A model generated the notes under the pieces. It did not search any database. It was given only the letters and a program-made list of their open reading frames with translations, and had not been told where the DNA came from. 42,569 bases of DNA from Lentisphaerota bacterium (GTDB taxonomy: Bacteria; Verrucomicrobiota; Lentisphaeria; Victivallales; Victivallaceae), in NCBI GenBank assembly GCA_015061775.1, contig SUVY01000016.1:1-42569 (forward strand), read 5' to 3'. This document shows, in pieces, positions 16,298 to 24,581 of this stretch (the stretch's first letter is position 1; each line of letters begins with the position of its first letter). The translations under genes and the position numbers were made by a program.

Positions 16298-17182
16298 TTA
16301 TTTGATTTTGCGGAAGAGTCCGCTTGTCCACTCCCTCAGGGTGAAACGCTCTATCTCTTCAAAGCCTTTTTCACAGTAACAACGCGAAACTGCGTCAAAG
16401 TCAGAATTGAGAATTCCGGCGAGCGCAAGGTATTTTCCGTCTTTGACCCAGGTGGAGATGTTTCCGGAAAACGCTATAAGCAGGTGTCCGAGAATATTGG
16501 CGCAGACAAGATCATATTTCTCCGGTTTTCCAGCATACTCGGCTGCGTCTCCGACCGTCGGAACGATACGCGATTGTCCGTTGATTGCAAGATTTTCTTT
16601 GGCGACTTTCACGGCGTCAGGGTCGAAGTCAAACGCATCGACTTCTTCAAAGCCGAGTAATCCTCCTGCGATGGCGAGAATTCCTGAGCCGCATCCGGCA
16701 TCGAGCATGGTTTTAACGTCTTCTTCTCTTGAAAGGCGGTCGATCATCTGAAGGCAAAAGAGAGTTGTTGCGTGCTGTCCTGTTCCGAAACTCATTCCGG
16801 GGTCGAGCGTCAGAACCTGCTGCCCCGCCTTAGCCGGAGTATCTATCCAGCTCGGACGTATCAGGAGCTTTTCTGATATCTCGATGGGTTTGAAATACTT
16901 TTTCCACGCCTCTGCCCATTCGGACTTTTTCACTTCGCCGACTCCGCAAAACTCAAGGTCGGCGCCGAACTCTTTCCAGTTTTCGATTTCCTGTTTGACG
17001 CGCTCCACCATTCCGTCGCGTTCCTCAGGAGTTGGAAAATAAAGCGTGTGCAGAAACTTGCGGCTCTCCCGGTCCTCATAACTGCTGAAGTCACATTCAA
17101 ACGCTCCGAGCAGCTCGGGAACCAGCCCCTCAGCCTCTGACCAATCCTCAAGTTTTATGATATACAATATCTCGTCCTGCAT
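16298..17182 (-). CDS. prmA: Ribosomal protein L11 methyltransferase
   Basis: The enzyme trimethylates lysines and the N-terminus of ribosomal protein L11. The protein (294 aa; E. coli PrmA 293) has an N-terminal alpha/beta substrate-recognition domain, then LTLDPGMSFGTGQHATT, the SAM-binding LDAGCGSGILAIAG, DFDPDAVKVAKEN and the catalytic-loop VCANILGHLL, in place of the usual NI motif context. The ATG at 17182 has AGAGGA 8 nt upstream; an ATG at 17218 would coincide with the predicted -10/transcription start and has no ribosome-binding site. It diverges from rsmD over 129 bp. Confidence 0.93.
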   Translation of the reverse strand: MQDEILYIIKLEDWSEAEGLVPELLGAFECDFSSYEDRESRKFLHTLYFPTPEERDGMVERVKQEIENWKEFGADLEFCGVGEVKKSEWAEAWKKYFKPIEISEKLLIRPSWIDTPAKAGQQVLTLDPGMSFGTGQHATTLFCLQMIDRLSREEDVKTMLDAGCGSGILAIAGGLLGFEEVDAFDFDPDAVKVAKENLAINGQSRIVPTVGDAAEYAGKPEKYDLVCANILGHLLIAFSGNISTWVKDGKYLALAGILNSDFDAVSRCYCEKGFEEIERFTLREWTSGLFRKIK

Positions 17183-17218
17183 GGAAAAATCCTCTCTGTT
17201 GTTGTTTGTATTTGACAT

Positions 17219-17247
17219 AATGTAGCAGTTTATTGTAAAAAATGCAA
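17219..17247 (-). promoter_or_regulatory. Promoter for prmA
   Basis: Minus strand: TTGCAT (17242-17247), 17 bp, then TACATT (17219-17224), preceded by TGC (extended -10). The leader would be about 30 nt to the ATG at 17182. Confidence 0.55.
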
Positions 17248-17276
17248 TTTATCTGCCAAAAAAGGTGCAGGCAACT

Positions 17277-17305
17277 TTGCAAAGAGACGATATTGGTGCT
17301 ATCTT
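17277..17305 (+). promoter_or_regulatory. Promoter for rsmD, probably giving a leaderless mRNA
   Basis: TTGCAA (17277-17282), 17 bp, then TATCTT (17300-17305), preceded by TGC. The -10 box ends only 6 nt before the rsmD ATG (17312), so the transcript should begin at or within a base or two of the start codon. Confidence 0.6.
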
Positions 17306-17311
17306 TAGTAC

Positions 17312-17878
17312 ATGAACATCATATCTGGAACAGCAAGAAATATTGAACTATCCGTACCAGCCGGACTTGAGGTGCGTCCAACGTCCGGCAGAGCGCGGAA
17401 AGCTCTCTTCGACAGCCTCGGTTCTTTCGCAGGGATCGGGGTTCTCGACCTGTGCTCAGGTTCTGGAGCGCTCGCCCTCGAAGCCGCAAGCCGCGGAGCT
17501 GAACGGGCATTCATGGTCGAATTGTCTCCCATTCACTGCCGGATAATAAAGGAGAACATCGAGAAGGTGCGAAAAGCCGGAGTTGCCGCTCCGCTTGAAG
17601 TAATCAACTGCAGCATACTTGATGTCAGACGTTATCTTGACGCAGTATATTCCAGCAACCTGATATTTGCCGACCCGCCTTATGCCATATCGGCTGAACT
17701 CTTTTCGGAGATCTTCAAAAATCAGGACTTCACCTGTGCCGCATCCGGATGCACGGTCATCTGGGAGCTTCCGGACACGCCGGGAACCATCGGGGACTTT
17801 ATTGACAACCCCGCTTTTTCGGATTTTGAACTGCGCCGTTTTGCAACAACCACCTTTTTGAAGGGAATTGTCAAGTGA
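17312..17878 (+). CDS. rsmD: 16S rRNA (guanine-N2)-methyltransferase, RsmD family
   Basis: Methylates G966 of 16S rRNA in E. coli. The 188-residue protein shows MNIISGTARNIEL at the start, VRPTSGRARKALFDSL, the SAM-binding LDLCSGSGALALEAASRGA and the catalytic FADPPY, all diagnostic. Length matches the family (about 190). The start has no Shine-Dalgarno sequence and lies at the predicted transcription start. Its TGA overlaps the GTG of the next gene by 4 nt (GTGA). Confidence 0.92.
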   Translation: MNIISGTARNIELSVPAGLEVRPTSGRARKALFDSLGSFAGIGVLDLCSGSGALALEAASRGAERAFMVELSPIHCRIIKENIEKVRKAGVAAPLEVINCSILDVRRYLDAVYSSNLIFADPPYAISAELFSEIFKNQDFTCAASGCTVIWELPDTPGTIGDFIDNPAFSDFELRRFATTTFLKGIVK

Positions 17879-18894
17879 AGTGGACTTTTTCCGGCATAGA
17901 AGCTCAAAATCTTCTGGGAAATGATCCGGAAGCATGTTTGCTTGATCCTGTTCTGGTAAAAGAAAATCCGGTCCGCAAGGTGTTCAAGTGCGGAAAATTT
18001 TTCGTCAAACAGGATTTCAGGTTTTTCAACGGTCTAAAGAGTGAATTCCGCCACGCAATGCAGCTTGAGAAACACCACGTTCCCTGTGTTAAACACCTCG
18101 CAGTCAGCCGCAATATGCTTATCACCCTTGCCGAAGAAAACACCGTTGAGCTCGGGAGCTTTTTAAGAGAAAATACTCCAAGCGACGCGATGCTCGAAAG
18201 CTTCTGCGGTTTTATTGAGCTTATGATAAAAAGCAGGATGCGTCACACCGATCTCCACAGCGGAAATGTATTGTATGATCCGGAAAAAAACGCCTTCCTG
18301 CTTGTTGATCTGCGGAGTGCCTCTATTCCGTTAAAATGTTTCGCAAGCAAACCGGGTATCTATATGCACCTTGCCATGGAGCTGAGGCGCGATCTGCCCA
18401 AAGAAAAGATTTACAAGCTGCTCATCGCTTGCAAAAGCAGTTCTCCGGAGACTGATTTTGACATTATGCTCAACCAGGAGACCGTCAATATCCTCGCGTC
18501 GTGGAAAAAACGCAGACAGCAGATATTGACCGGATACCGCAAATTTGTCCGCCGCCGCGATGATTTGGTCATGCCGGCAGATGCTCCGGAGGATATCTCA
18601 AACGCTCAAATTATTTCCGGAAACGGAAAAGACTATCTGCTGCTGCACCATTATCTTGAACTCAACCATATTCCGCACCGTAAAGTCTGGGCTGTGACCG
18701 ATGACAAAATCTATCTCGCCCCCATGCCCGCAGGAGAAGCTCCGGAACTCGACGCGCTCTCTTCGGATTTCGGAATGCGTCTTGCTCTCTGCGGTATTCC
18801 GTCAACAGCAAACGATTGGGTAAAAACTGATAATAATTTGCTGTTCGTCAACCTGCAAACCGCTTTAAACAGCATCAATCTCATGGAGCTGTGA
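17875..18894 (+). CDS. Kdo-kinase/WaaP-like protein kinase-fold protein
   Basis: The 339-residue protein has the fold of small-molecule or lipopolysaccharide kinases in its first 200 residues: a candidate ATP-binding lysine in KFFVKQD (Lys45), the catalytic loop RHTDLHSGNVLYD at 123-135 with Asp126, and a DFG-equivalent VDLRSA at 144-149. The catalytic loop resembles LPS core heptose/Kdo kinases (KdkA, WaaP). The last 100 residues have no recognised fold. The GTG start overlaps the rsmD stop (GTGA) and has AAGGGA 8 nt upstream. Its neighbours (an rRNA methyltransferase and comM) give no hint of substrate; kdsC elsewhere in the window makes Kdo or LPS core a reasonable guess. Confidence 0.65.
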   Translation: MKWTFSGIEAQNLLGNDPEACLLDPVLVKENPVRKVFKCGKFFVKQDFRFFNGLKSEFRHAMQLEKHHVPCVKHLAVSRNMLITLAEENTVELGSFLRENTPSDAMLESFCGFIELMIKSRMRHTDLHSGNVLYDPEKNAFLLVDLRSASIPLKCFASKPGIYMHLAMELRRDLPKEKIYKLLIACKSSSPETDFDIMLNQETVNILASWKKRRQQILTGYRKFVRRRDDLVMPADAPEDISNAQIISGNGKDYLLLHHYLELNHIPHRKVWAVTDDKIYLAPMPAGEAPELDALSSDFGMRLALCGIPSTANDWVKTDNNLLFVNLQTALNSINLMEL

Positions 18895-18899
18895 CCTTT

Positions 18900-20453
18900 A
18901 TGCAAATCACCCGCACATATTCAGCCGCTGTCAACGGAATCGATGCCAAACTTGTTGAAATAGAAGTCAGCCAGTATGCCTCTCCATCGTCCTCTCAGGA
19001 CAGCTCAATATCCATAGTTGGACTTCCTGATGCCGCAGTCAAGGAGAGCAAAGAGCGGCTGTTGAGTGCATTCTGCAGCTCCGGATATACGCCTCCGCGC
19101 AGTTTTGCTGTAATAAATCTCGCTCCGGCTGACCTGAAGAAAGAGGGAGCGTCCTTTGATCTCGGTATCGCGCTTGCCCTGCTCGGAGCAAACGGAATCG
19201 TCAAAAGCCGGCATCTGCTCTTTGCCGGTGCAATAGGTGAGCTCTCTCTCGATGGTAAAGTGCGTCCGGTACGCGGAGCACTTCCCGTTGCAGACTGTCT
19301 CTCTAAAATGCCCGATATCAGAGCCCTGCTTGTCCCCAGAGAAAACGCCGCGGAGGCAGTTCTCGCCGCCTCAGGCAAACTGAAAGTATATGCCGTGGAA
19401 ACGCTTGCTCAGGCGGTCGATTTTATAAATACCGGCAATCTCACTCCGGTTCCGGAACCTGATTTCAGCTTCAATGATGCTTCTGTTGACGCTGATTTTG
19501 CAGATGTAAAGGGGCAGTATTCCGTTAAAAAGGCACTCGAAATAGCTGCCGCCGGAGGTCACAATATCATGATGATCGGCAGTCCCGGCACCGGAAAAAG
19601 TATGCTCGCCAAACGTCTTGCCGGAATCCTTCCGCCCATGACACGAGAGGAAGTCCTCGAAACCAGCCGTATCCACAGCGTCCTCGGTATGCTGGCGGGA
19701 AATCAGCAGATCCTGCGCAGCCGCCCATTCAGATCTCCGCACCACACAACTTCTGATATCGGACTTATCGGAGGTGGTCACGATCCGCGTCCCGGAGAGA
19801 TAAGCCTCGCCCATCACGGAGTCCTCTTTCTTGATGAGTTTCCTGAATTCAAACGCTCAGTGCTCGAAGTTTTAAGGCAGCCGTTGGAAAACGGAGAGAT
19901 CACAGTGTCCCGCGCCGCCGGAAACTGCACCTTCCCTGCCCGCTTCATGCTCTGCGCCGCGATGAATCCCTGTCCCTGCGGAAGGGGAAGTGTTGAACTC
20001 GGATGCAAATGCAGTGCAAACGAAATCCGCAAATATCAGAAACGCATATCCGGTCCCATGCTGGACAGGATCGATCTGATAATCGATGTGAAGCCGCTAT
20101 CTCCCAAAGAGTTGACCGCAGCTCCGACCGGAGAGAGCAGCAGGACTGTACGCGAAAGGGTCATCGCGGCAAGGAAAATCCAGCTTGCGAGATTTTCTGG
20201 AAGAAAAGCGTCATGCAACGCTGATATGAACAGCCGCGATCTGCGCGACTTCTGCCCACTCTCTCCTGCCGGAGAACAGATAATTCAAAATGCCATTCAG
20301 AAATTCCAGCTGAGCCCGCGCGCCTATGACAGGATTTTGAAAGTATCGCGCACTATCAGCGATTTGAAGCGGGAAGAAAATATCAGCACTCAGACACTGA
20401 GCGAAGCGATAGCTCTGCGTAAATCAAACTTCCTTGATCCTGATGCGGAATAA
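18900..20453 (+). CDS. comM: ComM/YifB Mg-chelatase-like AAA+ ATPase
   Basis: This helicase-like ATPase of the YifB/ComM family promotes branch migration during natural transformation in Vibrio and Haemophilus; it is also found in bacteria not known to be competent. In the 517 residues, the N-terminal ChlI domain (SIVGLPDAAVKESKERL, INLAPADLKKEGASFDL) precedes the Mg-chelatase AAA+ domain with Walker A GSPGTGKS at 227-234, Walker B VLFLDEFPE near 300, AMNPCPCG, and a C-terminal helical domain ending LSEAIALR. The ATG at 18900 is 5 nt after the kinase stop and has GGAG 11 nt upstream; a GTG at 18891 is too close to that site. It ends 14 bp from the convergent GH28 gene with no terminator. Confidence 0.94.
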   Translation: MQITRTYSAAVNGIDAKLVEIEVSQYASPSSSQDSSISIVGLPDAAVKESKERLLSAFCSSGYTPPRSFAVINLAPADLKKEGASFDLGIALALLGANGIVKSRHLLFAGAIGELSLDGKVRPVRGALPVADCLSKMPDIRALLVPRENAAEAVLAASGKLKVYAVETLAQAVDFINTGNLTPVPEPDFSFNDASVDADFADVKGQYSVKKALEIAAAGGHNIMMIGSPGTGKSMLAKRLAGILPPMTREEVLETSRIHSVLGMLAGNQQILRSRPFRSPHHTTSDIGLIGGGHDPRPGEISLAHHGVLFLDEFPEFKRSVLEVLRQPLENGEITVSRAAGNCTFPARFMLCAAMNPCPCGRGSVELGCKCSANEIRKYQKRISGPMLDRIDLIIDVKPLSPKELTAAPTGESSRTVRERVIAARKIQLARFSGRKASCNADMNSRDLRDFCPLSPAGEQIIQNAIQKFQLSPRAYDRILKVSRTISDLKREENISTQTLSEAIALRKSNFLDPDAE

Positions 20454-20467
20454 CATCTCAAGCTCAG

Positions 20468-21811
20468 TTACCGCACGATATTTTTAACGTCAAAAAACAC
20501 CTCTTTGGCAGAAGGTGCTCCAGTAAAAGAGCTTCCCGTGAGATCGAGGCCATCGACATTGCGGAAATACATCACGCATGGAACTCCCCACGCTTTGCGG
20601 AAAACATTCGGATCGGAGTTGATATCTTCTCTGATATCGTCGCGTGTCTGCTCAATGTTGACGTTTTTGAAAACAAGATTGCGCATACCGTATCCGGCAT
20701 TGCCGACGATTATGCTTCCGTTGGTCTGTTTTCCACAAAAATCTTTTACGACTATGTTGGAACAGAGTTTTTCTACCTTTTCGTCAAAGTGCCCTGTCCA
20801 GTCATTGTAATACCAGAAGGCGGCAAGTCCATCGAATTTGACGTTGCTGATATCTATATCTTTGATCTCGCAGTAACGTGATTTACCGTAACTCGCACAG
20901 AGACAAATTCCGGTACGGCTCTGGTAGATATCGAGATTGGAAAGTTTACAGTTGCGGATGACTCCTGTTCCGACTCCGAAACGCACCGCGCAAGTGGTAC
21001 TGCTCATGCGGCAGTTTTCAACGCGGATATCTTCGCAGACATTCTCGCGGCTCATCACTCCGCCTGTCTTGCGGTTTGTGCGGTCTCCATCAGCGCGGAT
21101 GGCTATGCTGTCGTCTCCGGTATATATATCGCAATCGTGTATGTAAACGTTTTTACAGGCATCTATATCCAACCCGTCTGTGTTGCGCACTGCACGATCG
21201 GCAACGATGGAGACATTGGATATCTCGGCATTTTCACAGCCGTAAAGGAAACAGTTCCAATACGGAGCATCTTTGAAAGTCACTCCGTCTATTTTTATAT
21301 TGCGGCTGTCGCATATCCAAACCATCTGGGACGGACGCCAATCCGGACGCTCATAGTAATGATGGTCTTTTCCGGTCACGACACAGTTGAAGATAGAGCG
21401 GGCATTGCCGTCGATTGTGCCTTCGCCTGTTATGGATATATCTTTGACGTTCAAGGCTACAATCAAATGGGCTCCGGAGGCTTTTTCGGCAACACTCCAC
21501 CAATTCTGCGGAGCAAAATCATTCTTATTGTAGTGATTTTTATCATTGGTTCCCAGAATGACCGCACCTTTTTCGAGATGGATACCGCTTCCTGAGCGCA
21601 TATAAAGGGTTCCCGTCAGGTATGTTCCGGCGGGGAAACGGACGATCTTACCGGTATCGAGTGCCTTTTGAATAGCTCCCATATCCAATGTTTTACCATC
21701 TCCGACAGCACCAAAATCACGAACGTTCACCATCTCATTACCTCCGCGGAAAACACAGCAGCCGCTCAAAAGCATAACTGCTATGAGAGCAGGCAGCAAA
21801 AAAATCTTCAT
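20468..21811 (-). CDS. GH28-family glycoside hydrolase, lipoprotein
   Basis: The 447-residue protein has a lipoprotein signal with lipobox LLSG-Cys18, so it is probably anchored to a membrane. The VNVRDFGAVGDGKTLDMGAI opening and beta-helix strands are typical of GH28 (polygalacturonases and related). Catalytic Asp candidates are in NTDG (Asp212) and TGDDS (Asp233, Asp234). The canonical GHG and RxK motifs are altered: the GHG position reads around TTCAVRFG and the RxK region reads QSRTGI. Activity may be on a different uronide or rhamnose-containing glycan. It lies 15 nt after the acetyltransferase gene, at the end of a long minus-strand operon. Confidence 0.85.
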   Translation of the reverse strand: MKIFLLPALIAVMLLSGCCVFRGGNEMVNVRDFGAVGDGKTLDMGAIQKALDTGKIVRFPAGTYLTGTLYMRSGSGIHLEKGAVILGTNDKNHYNKNDFAPQNWWSVAEKASGAHLIVALNVKDISITGEGTIDGNARSIFNCVVTGKDHHYYERPDWRPSQMVWICDSRNIKIDGVTFKDAPYWNCFLYGCENAEISNVSIVADRAVRNTDGLDIDACKNVYIHDCDIYTGDDSIAIRADGDRTNRKTGGVMSRENVCEDIRVENCRMSSTTCAVRFGVGTGVIRNCKLSNLDIYQSRTGICLCASYGKSRYCEIKDIDISNVKFDGLAAFWYYNDWTGHFDEKVEKLCSNIVVKDFCGKQTNGSIIVGNAGYGMRNLVFKNVNIEQTRDDIREDINSDPNVFRKAWGVPCVMYFRNVDGLDLTGSSFTGAPSAKEVFFDVKNIVR

Positions 21812-21826
21812 GTTTTACCAATATCC

Positions 21827-22309
21827 TCAATATATATTTTCTGATGACAAAAGAACTGCCGTTTCGTCACAGCAGTGGTATTTTGCACACTTGAGACAGT
21901 CAGCCCAAATCTTTTCCGGAAACATCTCCTTTTCGACCTCCTTAAATCCGAGAGAGATGAAAAATGCCGGAGTCATAGTGAGAGCAAAAAGTTTCCAATC
22001 AGCGACCTGCTGCTCGCGGAAACGGTTGATGAAAAAATTTACGATCGCTTTACCGATACCCTTTTTCTGAATGGAGGGATCGACCACCAGACTGCGAACC
22101 TCGTAAAGGTTGTTTCCGAAATGCCTTGCTGCACCGCATCCGCAGACTTTACCATCGATTTCCGCCACGACAAAATTGGCGATATAGCTCAAGATGTCCT
22201 CTTTGCTGCGGCGCAGCACTACTTTTGCCTCAGCATAAGGCTCAAGGAGTGCATGTATCGCGGAAACATCTCCGGCAGATGCGGCTCTTACTGAAACTAT
22301 CTTATCCAC
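21827..22309 (-). CDS. Short ArgA-type N-acetylglutamate synthase (GNAT)
   Basis: The 160-residue GNAT has the acetyl-CoA-binding loop QKKGIGKAIV and the signature FPEKIWADCLKCAKYHCCDE, with the cysteine/DE pattern seen in short arginine-pathway N-acetylglutamate synthases. These make N-acetylglutamate, the first step of arginine synthesis; no other arg gene is nearby. The start is GTG at 22309 with GAGG 8 nt upstream, just 3 nt after the accA stop, so it is co-transcribed with accA. A general GNAT is the fallback reading. Confidence 0.75.
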   Translation of the reverse strand: MDKIVSVRAASAGDVSAIHALLEPYAEAKVVLRRSKEDILSYIANFVVAEIDGKVCGCGAARHFGNNLYEVRSLVVDPSIQKKGIGKAIVNFFINRFREQQVADWKLFALTMTPAFFISLGFKEVEKEMFPEKIWADCLKCAKYHCCDETAVLLSSENIY

Positions 22310-22312
22310 AAA

Positions 22313-23287
22313 TCATGCCTCGTTTGCAGCCAACTCTTCGACTCTTCCCATAGCGCGGAATTTTGCATAACGCTGCTCTTTGATTTCTTCTCCGGAGAGT
22401 TTTCCGAGCTTGTCAAGATGCTTCTTCAAAACCGCCGCCAGAAGTTTTGCCGCTTCATCGAAATTGTTGTGAGCGCCTCCGAACGGCTCAGGAACGATTT
22501 CATCAGCGATTCCGAGCTCGATGAGTTTGTCGGCAGTAAGTTTGAGGGCCTCTGCAGCCTGCGGAGCATACTTGCGGTCTTTCCACAAAATGGCGGCACA
22601 GCCTTCGGGAGTAATAACAGAATAATAGGCATTTTCCATAACAAGAATACTGTTGCCGACTCCGAGTCCGATAGCTCCGCCGGAGCCTCCCTCGCCGATG
22701 ATAACGGCGATCACAGGAACGGTCAACTCAAACATATCGCGCAGATTTGCAGCAATAGCTTCTGCAATATGACGCTCCTCGCTGGCGATTCCGGGGAATG
22801 CTCCAGGAGTGTCTATCAGGCAAATCACCGGAACCCGTGCCTTATCAGCCAATCTCATAAGTCGGTTTGCCTTGCGGTATCCCTCGGGATGGGGCCAGCC
22901 GAAGTTGCGGTAAACATTGCTTTTCATGTCCCTGCCCTTCTGGGTTCCGATGACCATTACAGGCTGGTTGATAAACTTGGCGAAACCTCCGATGATAGCC
23001 TTGTCGTCTTTGAAACGGCGGTCTCCTGAGAGTTCGCAGAAATTATTGAATATGCGCTCAATATAATCCAGCGCATAAGGGCGTCCGGGATGGCGTGAAA
23101 GCTGTATTCTCTGCCACGCTGAAAGATTGGAATAGACTTCTGTTTTCATTTTATCGAGATGCTGATTCAACGCTTCGATCTGCTCGGAACAATCGATTCC
23201 GCTTGTTTTTGAGAAAGCTTCAAGTTCATTGATTTTTCCCTGAAGCTCGGAAATCTGTTTTTCAAAATCCAAAGTGTTTTCGTTCAT
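22313..23287 (-). CDS. accA: Acetyl-CoA carboxylase carboxyltransferase subunit alpha
   Basis: AccA with AccD transfers CO2 from carboxybiotin to acetyl-CoA to make malonyl-CoA. The protein (324 aa; E. coli 319) shows an N-terminal coiled-coil-like helix (FEKQISELQGKINELEAF), then the crotonase-like core: GRPYALDYIERIF, GTQKGRDMKSNVYRNFG, PHPEGYRKANRLM, LIDTPGAFPG, IIGEGGSGGAIGLG and YYSVITPEGCAAILW. AGGAG precedes the ATG. It lies 14 nt after the L,D-transpeptidase gene. Confidence 0.96.
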   Translation of the reverse strand: MNENTLDFEKQISELQGKINELEAFSKTSGIDCSEQIEALNQHLDKMKTEVYSNLSAWQRIQLSRHPGRPYALDYIERIFNNFCELSGDRRFKDDKAIIGGFAKFINQPVMVIGTQKGRDMKSNVYRNFGWPHPEGYRKANRLMRLADKARVPVICLIDTPGAFPGIASEERHIAEAIAANLRDMFELTVPVIAVIIGEGGSGGAIGLGVGNSILVMENAYYSVITPEGCAAILWKDRKYAPQAAEALKLTADKLIELGIADEIVPEPFGGAHNNFDEAAKLLAAVLKKHLDKLGKLSGEEIKEQRYAKFRAMGRVEELAANEA

Positions 23288-23301
23288 GGTACACTCTCCT
23301 G

Positions 23302-24504
23302 TCAGTCAGTTATTGTGACCGGAGTTCCCTCCGGAACAAGTTCATACAAAAGTTCGACATCGGCATTTTTCATGCGGATACACCCGCTGCTCACAGATTT
23401 CCCGACCGTACTTTCATCGGGAGTTCCATGTATGCCGTATCCGGCAAGCGGACGTCCGGGATTACCGGTCGCCGCAAGTTTCAAGAAGTATTTTCCAAGC
23501 TCATTGCCCTGCTCACCCGGCTCAAAAATGCTGCCGTCCGGAGCGTGCCATCTCGGGTCTTTTATTCTGCTTGATATGACAAATCCTCCGGAAGGAGTAC
23601 TGTTCAATCTGCCGACTCCGACCTCGAACACGGCAAACAAACTGTTGTCTTTGCCGTTTAAGAGTTTGAGCAGCCGTTTGCTTTTGGACACACTTATCTG
23701 CCACGGACCTTTATTTATCCGCAAGTTGCTGCCGACAAATATACGTCCGTTTTTGAGCTGATTGAAACGCATAAGTCCGGCAACTGTTGCGGAGTTGCGG
23801 CGGGCGATACGCGAGAGACTGTCTCCTCCGCGAACGCTGTAAACAAAAGTTACTCCGGGAACTCCGTCTTGCGAAAGGAGCAGACTCTTTTTGGCTTCAA
23901 GAAGATACTTGGCGGCGGTGCGGTAAACATCGCTGCCTTCATTTTCGCGGCTGATTATTTCAAGTGCCCTGGAGTTCAGCTGAACAAAATCTTTTTTATC
24001 CGCAAGGCTCTTAAGCTCATCGAGAACTGAGACATCGTTCCTGGCAGCGGATTTTTCCGGAACGTCATTGACAGGATCACCGACCCACACCTTGCCTTTT
24101 TCAGGAGCGGCTGTACCGGATAAAATCGGATCCTTTGCCGGATCAAAAGCCGGGATATCCTGCCCTTGACCGGAAACGATTGGAGTTTCCGGAGCTTTCT
24201 CATCGCCATTGGAGGCGGAAGTATTTTCTTTGCTCCCCGTCTCACCGGACGCAGCAGCAGCGTTTCCGTTATTTTCCGACTGTGGCTGCTGAGGATTTTC
24301 AGCAGAAGAGACCTTTTCTGTATTGGGCTTCTGAGCAGCTGGATCATCAACCTTTTTACCGCCGACTTTGGGAACCAACAGATAAATAACTCCCGCAGTC
24401 ACAGCGGATATCAGCAGAAAAATGCCCAACAGACGCAAACGGCGTTTGAGTTTGCGTCCATTATCATTTATTTCTCTGTTATATTGATATTCAAAACGGG
24501 GCAT
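23302..24504 (-). CDS. LysM + YkuD L,D-transpeptidase
   Basis: The 400-residue protein makes or anchors 3-3 peptidoglycan links in the periplasm. It has a basic cytoplasmic stretch, one membrane segment near 25-47 (LLGIFLLISAVTAGVIYLLV), a long disordered linker rich in Asn, Glu and Ala (about 50-190), a LysM domain (YSVRGGDSLSRIARRNSATV to LRI), and a C-terminal YkuD domain. The catalytic pair is visible as GIHGT followed by SSGCIRM, with the nucleophile Cys in GCIRM. It is upstream of accA and has its own promoter-like site inside the kdsC tail. Confidence 0.9.
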   Translation of the reverse strand: MPRFEYQYNREINDNGRKLKRRLRLLGIFLLISAVTAGVIYLLVPKVGGKKVDDPAAQKPNTEKVSSAENPQQPQSENNGNAAAASGETGSKENTSASNGDEKAPETPIVSGQGQDIPAFDPAKDPILSGTAAPEKGKVWVGDPVNDVPEKSAARNDVSVLDELKSLADKKDFVQLNSRALEIISRENEGSDVYRTAAKYLLEAKKSLLLSQDGVPGVTFVYSVRGGDSLSRIARRNSATVAGLMRFNQLKNGRIFVGSNLRINKGPWQISVSKSKRLLKLLNGKDNSLFAVFEVGVGRLNSTPSGGFVISSRIKDPRWHAPDGSIFEPGEQGNELGKYFLKLAATGNPGRPLAGYGIHGTPDESTVGKSVSSGCIRMKNADVELLYELVPEGTPVTITD

Positions 24505-24552
24505 CGTGTTTTTCCGTGATCAGATAAATTTACTGACAATCAACTTATATAT

Positions 24553-24581
24553 AATATACAGCTTGAAAGCACTTTTTTCAA
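24553..24581 (-). promoter_or_regulatory. Promoter for the L,D-transpeptidase operon, overlapping the kdsC stop
   Basis: Minus strand: TTGAAA (24576-24581), 17 bp, then TATATT (24553-24558). The -35 box covers the kdsC stop codon. Predicted start is near 24546, about 40 nt before the ATG at 24504. Confidence 0.6.
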
